Positions 1 to 11,405 of a stretch of 64,000 nucleotides of DNA are shown here, piece after piece. Positions within the stretch are counted from its first letter, which is position 1, and each line of letters opens with the position of its first letter. Below the pieces are notes generated by a model, which made no database searches, was not told where the DNA came from, and was given only the letters and a program-made list of their open reading frames with translations. The translations under genes were made by a program, and so were the position numbers. This DNA is from Aphis gossypii (lineage: Eukaryota > Arthropoda > Insecta > Hemiptera > Aphididae): positions 51,915,213-51,979,212 of the forward strand of contig NC_065531.1 in assembly GCF_020184175.1 (NCBI RefSeq). The letters run 5' to 3'.

Positions 1-1690
1 GATGTCCAAAGGAATGCACATACTACGTTTATTTAGACGTATTTTTATGCAAGGTACTTATCTATAAATTTGTATAATACTTAAATATAGTTTTTGGAAA
101 CTGATTTAAATTTTTCTTTAACTCTACTATTTTCCTGCATTTTTGATTTTATTTCTCTAAATCCTAAAGAGAATTATAAGAAAAAAAAAATATAAATTAA
201 CAAATTTAATGAAGTTTAAATGAATAAAGATAAAAAACAAACAGGAGAGATTGTCTGCCTCAAGTTAACTTGACGACAAATTTGAATCATGTGTTATAGA
301 CACAAAGCGACTCGCATATACGTACATCAATTTTAACAATGAAATCAGTGAATTATTGATATCAATCACTTACTAGTGTTTACTAGGTACTTACTACTAT
401 AAAATAATAATATTAGGTATATTTAACGAAAGTGAGTACTGAGCGATTTAGGTTAGCGCTACAACAAAAGCTATATTAAATTATATTTGGCGCGGTGCGC
501 GGCGGCGTAACTATAATAATTGCTAGCCAACTAAAACTCTAATAACATATTTAGCGATGTACACAATACTGTAGGTATCATTTTGAATTTGTGACATAAC
601 TTAGAAATTTACAGTTTGTCGGTCAGTTGCTCACTAGTAGATAATTAAATTAAATATAACATTGAACGGGCGCATGTATGTAAAATTTATTATGAAACAC
701 ATGTCGTAAAAATAGTATCTACGGATAACATAACAATAGGCGGGGGAGTAGAACGGTCAATTAAATATATTGTGCGGCAGTTGTTGTTTCTATTACGTTT
801 TTATTATGAGAAAATTTCACCAGTGGTCATTAAATTTTGGATTTAATTAGTAGGCTGTTGCAGTAAGTACCGAGTATAATATACATAGTGTTTATGTTTA
901 TAAAATAAATACACAAAAATAGTTAGGTTAACGCAGGGACGTATTTTTTTAACTGACCTCCGGATAACAAATAAATTAAATACTGAAAATTAAAACAATT
1001 AATTAAGCATACGGAATGATTATCATATTGTGTCAGGGGTTAACATATACCGACAATTAAATAAACGGTGAAAAACGTAATTATTTAAAATCATTGAACA
1101 GAATAATGTATTCTATTTTAATTGTTCCAGTTAATAATGAATATTGTAGTTCTTTGGATTTAAAATAATATGTCTAGCAGTTAATTTTGAACACGATTAC
1201 TGATTTTTTTTTAAAATATATTTAATCGCTAAGGCGTAATAGCTATTAACTGTAAAGTACTCTTTTACATACAATAGGCCCAATTTATTTTATTTTTAGC
1301 AAGCCCATTCAAGATGAATCGCTTCATCCTGTTAGAATTAAATTATTTATTATGTATAATATGTTTAAATACACCTAAAAGAATGTTTAGTAGGTAGGTA
1401 CTTCAATAATTAATTTTTTTTAAATATAATTATTTTTTGAAACCAATTTTAAAGCAATATAATATTTTTATATGGTATTTAATATGGCCATATAATTATC
1501 TTTTTAAGTGGAAAAGATTATAAATATGATAAAAACAGTTAAAATATACCATAGTTCGTAGTAATATAATCTTATAAATACAGCCATTACAAACTACGGA
1601 AATTCTTTATGTTCTTAGTTATTAAAAAAAAAATAATTTTAGAATTTTAATAAAATTGAATGGTATCTATTTTAGTCTTTAGCATTATAA
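1..1690. other. AT-rich non-coding DNA, no gene seen
   Basis: All frames are closed by frequent stops. Apart from a small GC-rich patch near 487-510 the stretch is A/T-rich with runs of A or T. I see no splice-flanked exon, RNA gene or repeat with recognisable ends. It forms the 5' side of the reverse-transcriptase relic that begins near 1691. Confidence 0.6.
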
Positions 1691-2386
1691 CTGTCAACAG
1701 TGGATGCGATTTCAAAAGCGACGGAGATGGTGGAGGTGTCAAACACGGAACCATTAAGCAAAAGACGGTTTTGTGCGCCCGTGACCCTGGACGTGTCCAA
1801 CGCATTCAACTTCTCTTATTGGTTAAAAATAAAGCAAGCGCTGGATAGAAAAGGAGCCCCAAAATATCTAACCCGAATAATACAGAGCTATTTGAGTGAC
1901 CGTAAACTAATCTACGGAAACAGAGAAAGTCGAAATATTACTTGTGGGATATCGCAGAATTCGGTCCTTGGGCTCACCCTGTGGAATATTTTGTATGACG
2001 ACCTCCTAAACATAATATATTATCTGCATAGGCATTGATGTCTGGATGTCCGCGATGTTAGTGGAGTTTGCAGACGATGCGGAGATCATAACGACTGGTC
2101 GTATGACAGAAACATTGGAGCATTGGAGTGCGAAGCGCTATTGCAGGCGGTGGCCGAATGACTGGAACACAATGGGCTGGTGGCTGGTGGCTCACAAAAC
2201 GGAGGCAGTGGTTTTCACTAGAAAAAGAAGATACCTGAATCATTTTATTTTATCCTGAATGGAATAAAAATTATACCTAAAGAAAATTTAAGATATCTTG
2301 GTGTGGAATTGAGCAGGAAATTAGGATTCCTGCAAGCCCATCTCAGAATAGCAGCAGAGAAAGCCGGAATAGAATGGCGAGTATGA
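1691..2386 (+). pseudogene. Reverse transcriptase fragment of a non-LTR retrotransposon, R1-clade-like, frameshifted
   Basis: This is a decayed piece of the polymerase domain of a LINE, the enzyme that copies element RNA into DNA at the target site. The first segment (frame from 1700) shows VTLDVSNAFN, which carries the first catalytic Asp, then APKYLTRIIQSYLSDR and a degraded PQGSVLGP block read here as SQNSVLGL, followed by LWNILYD. A frameshift near 2020-2035 leads to a second segment with VEFADDAEIITTGR, the FADD catalytic box. Further shifts occur around 2120-2200. AHKTEAVVFTRKRRYLN follows, and another shift gives LRYLGVELSRKLGF and QAHLRIAAEKAG up to about 2386. The order and wording of these blocks match R1/TRAS-type elements of insects. 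There is no endonuclease domain, poly(A) tail or target duplication that I can see, so it is a truncated internal relic. Calling it RT is secure; the clade is less so. Confidence 0.88.
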
Positions 2387-3487
2387 TAAAACTGAAAATA
2401 ATAGAAATTAATTAATTAGAAAAGTAAAATATACATCATAACATAGCATATTATATTCATTAATTATAAATACTTTTTATAATCAATGATGTAAAGAATT
2501 GTTTGAGGGATGGTGGAATTGGCTATAAGATATTTCTAATTGTGTTACTTTCATATCGTGGTTTTAACTTTTAATCGACATCATTAAATTTATTCTTATA
2601 CGCGTTAATACGACACCGGGACTGTCATCGGCCACCGCCATTCATTGACTTCTAAATTTAAACTTTTATTACTCAATAGTCGATATTCTTTATTTAGTGA
2701 TTATAATCAATTATTTAAAAAAAAAATTGTATAATATTTTTAATTTTAATTATTTTTTATAATAAAAATGTTAATTTTACCATTTGTGAGTGCGGTAAAC
2801 TTAAAAGAACAATATTATAATTATCTTTTTCTCATAGATTCATGCGTTCTGTAAAAGAAATAAATAAAATATTTCGTGATTGCTTACACCACATGACGAC
2901 TCCACACCACGCCACTGCGGCCATCGTGTACACATCCTCAATTAAAGAATATGAATGTTGTAGGGCCAATGTAATATAATCGAAGTAAAATAATTGTGTT
3001 AATGTCTTCAGTGATTAAGGTTAAAATGAATTGCTTTTCGAAAATTAGATACAGTCATCGTCAACGTTTTAAACTAGAGATTTCAAAATGCGGACATTAA
3101 AAATATAATGTGCCTTCAAACGTAAATTAACTAGACTATATAGAGTCATAAACTAACTTTATAATTTTATCAAAATAAAAGAAGAAAATACCTCTCGGCT
3201 CTCAAAAATATACAATAATGAAATACGCCTACCTACCTACTTATAAAATTTGTGAAACACGTAAATTTAATTCAATAAGTCGTTATCATAATTATTTTGA
3301 TGTTTCTGTTCCTAAACTAAGGTGATTTTTTTTTCTAACATGAAGTCGTTCATTGTTATTAATCTTTATAATTTCAACATTTTTCTTTGTTACACACCCT
3401 TACATACCTATTATCCTATGTGCTGTGTGCAAATAAAAAAAACATTCACATTCGTCTGAAAATATGTTGTATTAGACATTTTGAATG
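2387..3487. other. AT-rich non-coding DNA, no gene seen
   Basis: Short A/T runs dominate. Two small mixed-composition patches stand out, near 2597-2645 and 2885-2940. The second contains CACCACGCCACTGCGG but has no partner end that would make it a transposon terminus. No coding potential in either strand. Confidence 0.55.
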
Positions 3488-3605
3488 AAACCTTTTACTC
3501 GTTTTCAGTTCCGTCGGAAACGTTAAATCAACACTCTCGACGAATTTTGACATATTAATCGAAAACGTTTCTAGGAATGAACTGGAATTCGGTAGTCCTA
3601 TACGT
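3488..3605. promoter_or_regulatory. Mixed-composition block, possible regulatory or conserved element
   Basis: This block has few A/T runs and contains a spaced inverted match: CGGAAACGTTAA near 3513 and GAAAACGTTTCTAGG near 3560. It is bordered on both sides by simple AT-rich DNA with TA microsatellite-like tracts. It does not encode anything readable. The regulatory reading is inference from texture alone. Confidence 0.25.
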
Positions 3606-4284
3606 ATGATATGATATATATTTCAGTATTTCTTATAATGTGTATACATACTACACACTATACACACATAACCATTAAATAACTCATATACGCTACATTA
3701 CTTATATACGAGTATATACGTACATATATAATATATATATTATATATAATATTATTATAAATACTAATATCTAATCTCAGACACACCACGCGATCTGACA
3801 TCAATACACAGCCTAACAAGTAACAATACATATATAATGTTTTATTTAGACATTTGTAATTTCACATAACACGAATGGTGGTAGTATACCATACCAATGT
3901 CAATAACACGTCAAGATCTTAGCATTTATTATTGTATTTTGCAAGAAGAAAGTGTACCCCAAAGCTCGTGTATAGTTGATCGACAAAATTTATTACGGTC
4001 ATAACACTCTTAACGTATAAAATATGCACCAATATGATATTATATACTTCGAAAAATAAGCACAAATATAACAGCTCAGCGCGTAGGCCAATAATTATTG
4101 GTATAATAATTCAATAAGACAATATAGTTAATGGTTTTACTTAGATGTTATTGAATATAATATGTAGCATTTGTGATGCCATTATAATCATTACTCATAA
4201 AGTATTAAAGTCATAACATTTTATGACGTATAAACTTCTTTTCAGAAATTATGAAATTATTATTATTGTCTCGTAAACATAATT

Positions 4285-4378
4285 TGAATAGCGGATGAAC
4301 GTATCTTACGGACGACAATTATCATTATTGTGCTGTCGTACTCGTTGAAATGACAGTTTGGCATGCAATTAGGCGACC
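4285..4378. promoter_or_regulatory. Possible cis-regulatory block with TGACAG and CAATTA cores
   Basis: The string GACAATTATCATTATTGTG near 4313 is a near-palindrome. It is followed by TGACAGTTTGGCATGCAATT, which combines a TALE-type TGACAG core and a homeodomain-type CAATTA core within twenty bases. Such pairs occur in Hox/TALE targets, but these motifs are short and could be chance in AT-rich DNA. Confidence 0.22.
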
Positions 4379-4584
4379 ATTATTATATTATACTTATTAT
4401 ATATTTTATTTATGTACATAGGTACCTATTCGCAGTATACGACCTTTATTTATGTACGTCGTCTATGATTTTAGTTTATATTATAACAATATCATTATTA
4501 TTATATATATGCGTTTATACTTTATACTGCTTGTGAAATGAATAAAAAATAAAATGTATACATATATAATAAAATACCAAGTAT

Positions 4585-4795
4585 ACCGACGACCTATACA
4601 CGTCGGACTAGACAGGTTTTGACGACCGGATATACGAAATCGTCGTAAAGAGCGGGTAAAATTAGATGGACTGGTAATTAGCGGACATAATGAGACAGTT
4701 GTGGCTACAGTTCGCGGTCGTAATGTTATGAAAAAAAAGCAATATACAACATTAGCGTCTCCGCCGAATCTAAAGCTTAACGATTCTTTAAGCAA
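4585..4795. promoter_or_regulatory. Possible cis-regulatory block, CpG-containing and low in simple repeats
   Basis: About 200 bases of mixed composition are rich in CG dinucleotides and contain TGGTAATTAGCGG (homeodomain-type TAATTA core) near 4670. The minus strand stays open across most of it (4481-4816), but the predicted peptide begins and ends in low-complexity Phe/Ile/Tyr and matches nothing I recognise, so I treat it as non-coding. Confidence 0.28.
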
Positions 4796-5015
4796 GCATA
4801 AAAAAATAGTTAACAAAAAAAAAAAAAAAATACTGACAACAATTTTATATTCGATCTAGAAACTTATGTTTTTAAATTAAGAGCGTTTTATTTGCACAAT
4901 AAACGCCATTCAAAATTTTAATATCATATCGCATGCGTCATTTTCAAAATTACACACCAAGTGTAACTCTAAAAATTAAAGCAGTGTATTATCTTCATAA
5001 TATTTTGCAAATATT

Positions 5016-5037
5016 GGGTGTTCCAAATTACCCTGTA
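5016..5037 (-). repeat. Possible transposon terminus, TACAGGGTAATTTGGAACACCC type
   Basis: Read on the minus strand the string is TACAGGGTAATTTGGAACAC followed by CC. It resembles the CAGGGTGAT starts of the two repeats at 23962 and 36281 and the general CAGGGTG style of insect DNA-transposon ends. No matching opposite end was found nearby, so it may be a solo remnant. Confidence 0.3.
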
Positions 5038-5629
5038 TATTTTAACAAACGAGGCTTAACATGAAATGTATTATACATATTTATAATATGTATACATAAT
5101 TATTGTAATATTTATTAAAGCTAAGATATATCTAAATGCATTCATTCAATTATCAGTTATAGTAATTGTTTGCATACCTGACAACTATATAATAAAAATA
5201 ACTGTAATAGCCATTAAGAACTCTTTTAAATTAATATTAATTTGCATAATTAACAGATTTTGTGATTTTGCACACAAAACCAATAATTGTGAATTGACTA
5301 TTTTAATTTTTTTGTAAATATTTTAATTCTAATATACTTTGTAGATACTTCTATACAATTTTAATTTTACAGCTGTTTAAATTACATTTTTATGTATATA
5401 TATACATTTCGATATGCATCACTTAAAACTCTTTATTATAAATATTTATAATACATTTACAATATAAACCTCAGGCGGCACTGATGTACTGTAAAAAAGC
5501 ACAAACAAGAAATTAATACTTAAGTAGGTATGCACGAAATCAACTACGATACAAGCTTATATATTATTTAAAGTTCTATTACTGAACACCGGATCTACCG
5601 TTTGATGAAGTTTGGTACTTTTATATGTT
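5038..5629. other. AT-rich non-coding DNA, no gene seen
   Basis: A/T-dominated sequence with TATA-type dinucleotide tracts near 5395. No open frame with non-simple composition and no repeat ends were seen. Confidence 0.55.
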
Positions 5630-5800
5630 TAAACGTTGCGTGTCGTTAAAACGACCAAAACAGGAGGCGCACAACCGCATTTACGGCAAGACCTGTCCGC
5701 ACGTCCGGTTATATTTTGTTTCATTTGCCCAGTAGTCCACAAACACGCGATCTTGTTCCGCAAAAGTGGACACAAAAATCCAACTTTAGATAAAATCATG
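5630..5800. promoter_or_regulatory. CpG-bearing block, possible regulatory element
   Basis: The block opens with a short hairpin GTCGTTAAAACGAC at about 5641-5654 and then has around 150 bases with many CpGs and no simple repeats. The minus strand is open (5629-5829) and gives a 66-residue peptide with no recognisable family. Sharp boundaries against AT-rich flanks make it stand out. Function is not shown. Confidence 0.25.
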
Positions 5801-5829
5801 TGCTTATCATTATGAAAATATAATATCAC

Positions 5830-8390
5830 AATATAATTATGTTTACTGGTGAACGCCGACAGTAATAACTAATAATATTATATATTATCCCCCTATTATA
5901 ATTTTAGAAACGTTTCCACACCAAACCACATTGACATTGTAATGGGCTTATAAAATAATATTGTACCTACTACTACCAACCTAATAAATAATAATATGTC
6001 GTGGTCGAATAAATTGTACTTTAATAATCTAATAATTATTAATAATCGTCTATAAGTTATACCTTATACCTCCATGTTTATGTATTTTTTATTTTTAATT
6101 GTATGACAGCTGGTTTAATATTTATTAATTTTAAATTAAAAATACGATTAATACTATATTGTATTAAAATAACAAAATATAGACAATATTAATTTTAATT
6201 ATTATACTCATTTTGTCCAATATTGAAAGATATTAGTAAAATAAATAAATATTCATCATTGAAATAAAAAGATAGACCGGACGGCTATCGTTTTCTATTT
6301 GCGTCAGGATTTCAGTTTCTTTTTGCCACTGTAGTAAAAATTGATAAATAAAAATTATAGTTTTAATAATTAAACATTCATAACATAAAAAGTGAAGAAA
6401 AATACTATATACCTACCTATAGTATAACCTATTTAAAATTGAAAATATATGTTATAACTTATAACTCAAAATTTACAAATAAAAACTTATATTGTTTTAT
6501 TATATCGTATAGTATACACTATACAGTCTGGAGTTATGATTTATAATGTACTTATATAGTACACCAATGATCATATTTTCTAGTCATTTTGTTCTACCTA
6601 CATATAAGTATTATAACTTTTTGGATTCAACAAGCATGCTCACCCTTTTCTTCATTAGTGTAGTATTCATAAAGTAGTTGATATTTAAACTAAAAAGTTT
6701 AAAAAAGAATGTAAATTTTAACTAAAAATAATGTCAATTAAATTAGAAATTTAATCGGTAAATAAAGATTTCAGTTGTTATTTTGTAATTCAAAAATATT
6801 ATTCATGAAATCGTGTGGACTTAAAACTTTTACATATTATATTATATTGTATACATAAATATATTTTCAAATGCAATGTATTCGGTAAAAATAAATTCAA
6901 CCTATCTTATTATGATGGTAGAATCAATATAATATATCATAATATACTTAATAATTTAGGCTGACAGACGGTCTTTGAACACAAATTAAATATTACATAA
7001 TATACTATTAATATTATTATGATACTTATAATGACAATTTACATTCCACATTTATACAGCTATACTGTACAGGTGAGTAGTTCCTACTTTCCCACTTTTT
7101 TTTTTTTTATTAAATACACATAGGTATTAGTTTATTATGTATTCATAAAATTGTACCATATTTTTTCACAACCCATGAAATATAATAAAATAAAAAGAAT
7201 CTTTATTATTACTTATAAATATATAGGTATAACGAATGTTAACGACTTTATTAAAATATAATATATAAACAATGTAAGCATAATTATAACATTAAAAATT
7301 GTTTATATCAAAGTCAAATTTAATCTAAAAAAATTATAAAAATAATACTACTAAAACGTGATAATAACATAGGTATACGTTTTGCAAAGTCATTAAAAAT
7401 ATTGTCGGTATTTAAAGTGTAAAATAAACATTTTATCATGGATAATTATTATGATTATAATTTCTAATTAACTCAAATTTTAAACAAAAACATTTTATTC
7501 GCACGAATTTGTTACAGCCGCTTATAATCAACCATTTATAAAACGTCTCATGTAATATGTATATAGGTACATTTAATATATATTTTATAAGCACTTTTAA
7601 AGATGATCTTATCTTTAATTGTGATTATAACTTATAAGTATACTATATTACTGTATATAGGTGCACAAATACGTACCTAATGTATCTACTTATATTCTCT
7701 AGTCTAAAAGTCTAATTTATATGGTAATAGACAATAGTTAAAGTTAATAAATATTGTAAGCATAAAGGTTTTTCCATATATTTTACAGGCACATGTTATA
7801 ATATTATTGTCCATTGAAATCCATTATTGATATAACCTAATTGTTTTAAATAATATATATATCATGAGTTTTGACATTAAAAGCATTCGTCGATTATCCG
7901 ATCTCAATGTGAATTTAATTTTGCTATGTATTTTAATACTCTATAAACTATTATTTCAACAGTTAATAAAAAGTAATTTTATAAATTTTGGATTAAGAGT
8001 TTAAAATGTATGTTTTTTGTACAAAAATATCAATCAATATAACGTCCAAATAACTATAACTGTGCGCTGTGACAGGCGCATAATAGACTCTAGCCATTTG
8101 CCTATATGTATTTATATTATACATTTTTAAACTTAACACTGGTAGGTAATTATTTTCATTAAAATTTTTCAATAACAGTAGGTACCTACTATAATACATA
8201 CTTACATAATTATAATTAATGCTTTTAAATGTGGATTAAATAAATTGCGTGTATAAAATAGGCGATTGCATGGAATAATTGTCTTGGCCATCATTCCTAT
8301 AATACTAAATAGTATATACTGCCTATAAAGCTATGTATATTGTATATACTATTATTATGCGTGTAATGAGACTTAAGTCTGTATTTATTA
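5830..8390. other. AT-rich desert, no gene seen
   Basis: Long A/T-rich stretch with many TATTATAATA-like words and short TAGGTA words. A GGTACC palindrome lies at 8181. A small mixed patch near 8060-8095 is the only interruption. No coding, RNA-gene or transposon signature was found on either strand. Confidence 0.55.
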
Positions 8391-9130
8391 CCTAAGCAAT
8401 AACAACAAGTCGTGAAACAATCAAACAACTGTTACACGCGCACGTGCGTAGATAGGTACTGCCGATATATATTATTATAATACGGTCGACGAATGACGGA
8501 AATCCGATAACTTAATATAAACAGTGATCACGTTAATTATCATTATGGCGTTTTTCATTTTTTTTTTATTATATAAGAGAAAAAATTACAAATTTATAAT
8601 TAATGGGTATAATATAGTAAAACAGACACGAGGAAAAAATTAACTGCGTGCCTATATAAGACACAGAGAGAAATAGTACCTACACTCGTGCGCCTATTAT
8701 ATACGTCATACAACATACCTATGTATATCGAATTATAATATAAAATTATCTTTATTGTTGATGTTATGACAAAAGAAAATATATATTGTTTTTCCCTGGC
8801 ACCCGTTTCGTATTGTTTTTTCTCTGGAAGCGATCGTCGTAATGAGTGCGTCGTAGTGTAATACTACTAGCTATACACACAATACATAATATTATAATAA
8901 CGTATACAGTGTGTATATTATTGGGTACATATAAGTATTAATTACGTGAAATTAAAGAGCATAGGAAAAAATGGCGTGCGCCGCAGGTTAAAATAAAGCG
9001 GACTTCTTCGAAAGTTAATCACGATAGATCCACGAGAATATATTCTATTGCAAGGCACTATACATACGAGTAATTTTATATTATATTCACTCCTTCTGCT
9101 GTTGCCGCCGCGGTTTTGTTACACTATAGA
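8391..9130. promoter_or_regulatory. Scattered mixed-composition islands, possible regulatory DNA
   Basis: CpG-containing patches lie near 8430-8450, 8800-8860 and 8970-9050. The last runs GGCGTGCGCCGCAGGTTAAA through AAGCGGACTTCTTCG and GTTAATCACG. They are separated by AT-rich DNA. No ORF is maintained across them. Confidence 0.22.
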
Positions 9131-9505
9131 AGATCTCATCATATTATTCAGTTATACAGGTATTATAGGTTAGGTATACGAACTATAATTGCGTAGTACA
9201 TACTATAAACAATATATTTCCAACGTAACAATGTATATACTTATATTATTATTATTAAGTATATTATAATAACAGTATTGTAATGATTCTTTGATCCGAG
9301 TGTACATTTGGTTCAATAACTGTTGTCCATCATCGAAGCGGTGAACGCGTTATAGATAAATATATACATATAGAGAATATAATATATTATATAATAACAA
9401 TAAAAAAAAACAAAACTGTTACGAAATGCGAGTTTAAAACAGATTCATACTATACTTCTTTCAGCGTTGCACACACGCGAATCGTCCGACATCTATAATA
9501 ACAAT

Positions 9506-9753
9506 CAAGAACGTAACTGAAAAAATGTCGGAGGGTCCAACATTTTTTTCAAATATATAGATACTGAAAATTTGTCATTTTTACATTAAAAATATAAAAT
9601 TTGATTATTATCGTTATTTAAAACATATGTCGTCATTAAAATATTCAATTTACATAATAGTTGATTGTTTAATAATAAAAAAAATATTTCTACTTTTAAA
9701 AATTTCGGGGGGAGGGTACAGACCCCTGGATCCCCTCTCCAGTTACGGCGTTG
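9506..9753. mobile_element. Non-autonomous hAT element (MITE) with TIRs and 8-bp target duplication
   Basis: The left end reads CAAGAACGTAACTGAAAAAA. The right end, reverse-complemented, reads CAACGCCGTAACTGGAGAGG. Both are decayed forms of the hAT terminus CAGTGGCGTAACT. The element is flanked by ATAACAAT (9498-9505) and ATAATAAT (9754-9761), an 8-bp duplication with one mismatch, as expected for hAT insertion. Subterminal G-rich and C-rich strings (GGGGGGAGGG near 9709) are also typical of the group. The interior is AT-rich, with no transposase coding, so it would have been moved by an enzyme made elsewhere. Confidence 0.78.
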
Positions 9754-9761
9754 ATAATAAT

Positions 9762-10604
9762 AATATTATGCTACTTATACTTACTTAAATACTTATGCTG
9801 TTTGTAGGGGACATAAAAATAATATTGACGTATAACTGTGGAAACAAAAAAATTAATAATTAATAATAATTTAATCTACACCAATAATTTATAATCATAA
9901 CAATGGTGAATAAATATGTCTTTACTGCATATCCATATGTATAACTGATATTTTAAACATACAAGTAGAAAGTGATTTTTTTTTCAAATGTAAAATTTAC
10001 ATTTACCTATAATATAAACCTCCAAAAGATAGTTTAAACAACGGTATATACATAAATACACCTATAAATATACCTATACGTACCTAATTATAATACAATA
10101 TTATACTAATAAATTACTAATATAATATATAGTTTTAATTATCAGTATCGACTCTTAATATTGCTCTCGCAGTCTCGCTAGTAATGCTATAAAATTTAGG
10201 ATATAAAAAACTTACGAAATCAAATAATTTAGTTCAACTCGGATATTGCTTGCAATAATGGACAGATAATTATACCACACAGTTAAATATAGATTACTCA
10301 TATCATTTTTGCATCTAAAACGAAAAATTATAATAATATATTGTTGCATTGTATGAAACGACAGTGTTGACGATTGTGGGTTGGCATAGAGCGCGTGGCC
10401 AATGTATCGTTTTACTAAATTATGTGTTCTAGTATACCTGCAATATATACGAAGGGAAGAAAAAACATACCAAAATTTAAATTAGATATAATATTTAGAA
10501 CACGCGCGCGCCCGCTGTAAATTATGTGTGTTTGAGTGTGAGCGTGAGGAATAATAAGTGTGTTAGTATGCGTGTATTATAACATTTGAATAATTTTGTT
10601 TTGT
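9762..10604. other. Mostly AT-rich non-coding DNA, no gene seen
   Basis: AT-rich sequence with a mixed patch at 10360-10430 and a CG-alternating tract ACGCGCGCGCGCCCGC at about 10502-10517, followed by a TGTG-rich stretch. No gene evidence. Confidence 0.5.
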
Positions 10605-11045
10605 ACCGACGTTTAGCCCGGCGGCGACACTCGTTTCCGCGTGTTATTATACATTTATGTCTTGTAATTATTATTACTGTAACGTCGTTTTACTATTATT
10701 ATTGCTGTTGCTGCGGCCTGCTGCTACTGTGTAAACGATCGACAGCAGTGTGAACCTTCAGTAAAGCGAAATAGCAGGAGGAGTGTTGTAGTGACCACAG
10801 TCTGCAGGGAGTATGCTTACGTGTATAATGGGTAAGACGCGAATTCGGATTCGACGAAGAAAAAAAAAAATGAAACAAAAACAAAAAGTAAAAACAAAAT
10901 TATAAAAAAACGTTTTCAATTTGCATGATGATTGTGCGCGGCCAAGTTTGAAATTTATTATGAACCTGCGCTGGTAATTGACCGGACACGTATTTTTATC
11001 GGGTCGTAATCTGAGCTAATTACTCCCGCACTGAGTACAACATCT
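10605..11045. promoter_or_regulatory. CpG-rich block with homeodomain-type cores, possible enhancer or promoter region
   Basis: The first half (10605-10850) has CpG-rich strings such as AGCCCGGCGGCGACACTCG, CTG/CAG-type triplets and GATCGACAGC. The second half (10920-11040) contains TTTATTATG, GGTAATTGACC and GAGCTAATTACTCCCGC within about 100 bases, three homeodomain-type cores in non-repetitive DNA. The minus-strand ORF at 10699-10884 is Ser/Gln-rich from the triplets and is not convincing. The regulatory reading is inference. Confidence 0.32.
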
Positions 11046-11383
11046 GCTGCAACTTGTATATATTATAATGTGTATGTGTGTGCGTGTGAACACTCATAAT
11101 ATAATATATATATACATATAATACAGGGACAACTAAATGTATATATATATATAAATAAGTGAACCGAAATAATATAGGTATTTGTATTTTTAAAAGTCTA
11201 AAAACGCAATACGACACGCCATAACCTCGTAATATGTAGGTACGCCACTACTTATATTGTAGCGTTTCCCTTTTACCCCAAGACGTTATCAAAATATTAT
11301 CATTATTATTGTTAGTATTATATGACGTGAGTCGTTTACAGTTTTCACGCATGGTTATTATTTATTATATGGGTTGAAAAAGC
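11046..11383. other. Dinucleotide-rich non-coding DNA
   Basis: TGTGTG and TATATA tracts dominate 11060-11155. The string GTAGGTACGCCACTA near 11236 resembles a hAT right end but has no partner (see rejected items). No gene seen. Confidence 0.45.
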
Positions 11384-11405
11384 AAAAAAAAAAAAAAAAA
11401 AAAAA
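11384..11405 (+). repeat. Poly(A) tract, 22 A
   Basis: An uninterrupted run of 22 A residues. It could be a retroposon tail, but no SINE or LINE body is recognisable upstream, so I record it only as a homopolymer. Confidence 0.9.

Noticed and set aside
11231..11245. GTAGGTACGCCACTA, resembling a hAT right terminus
   Set aside because: No CAGTGGCGTACC-type left end or 8-bp duplication found within several kb upstream.
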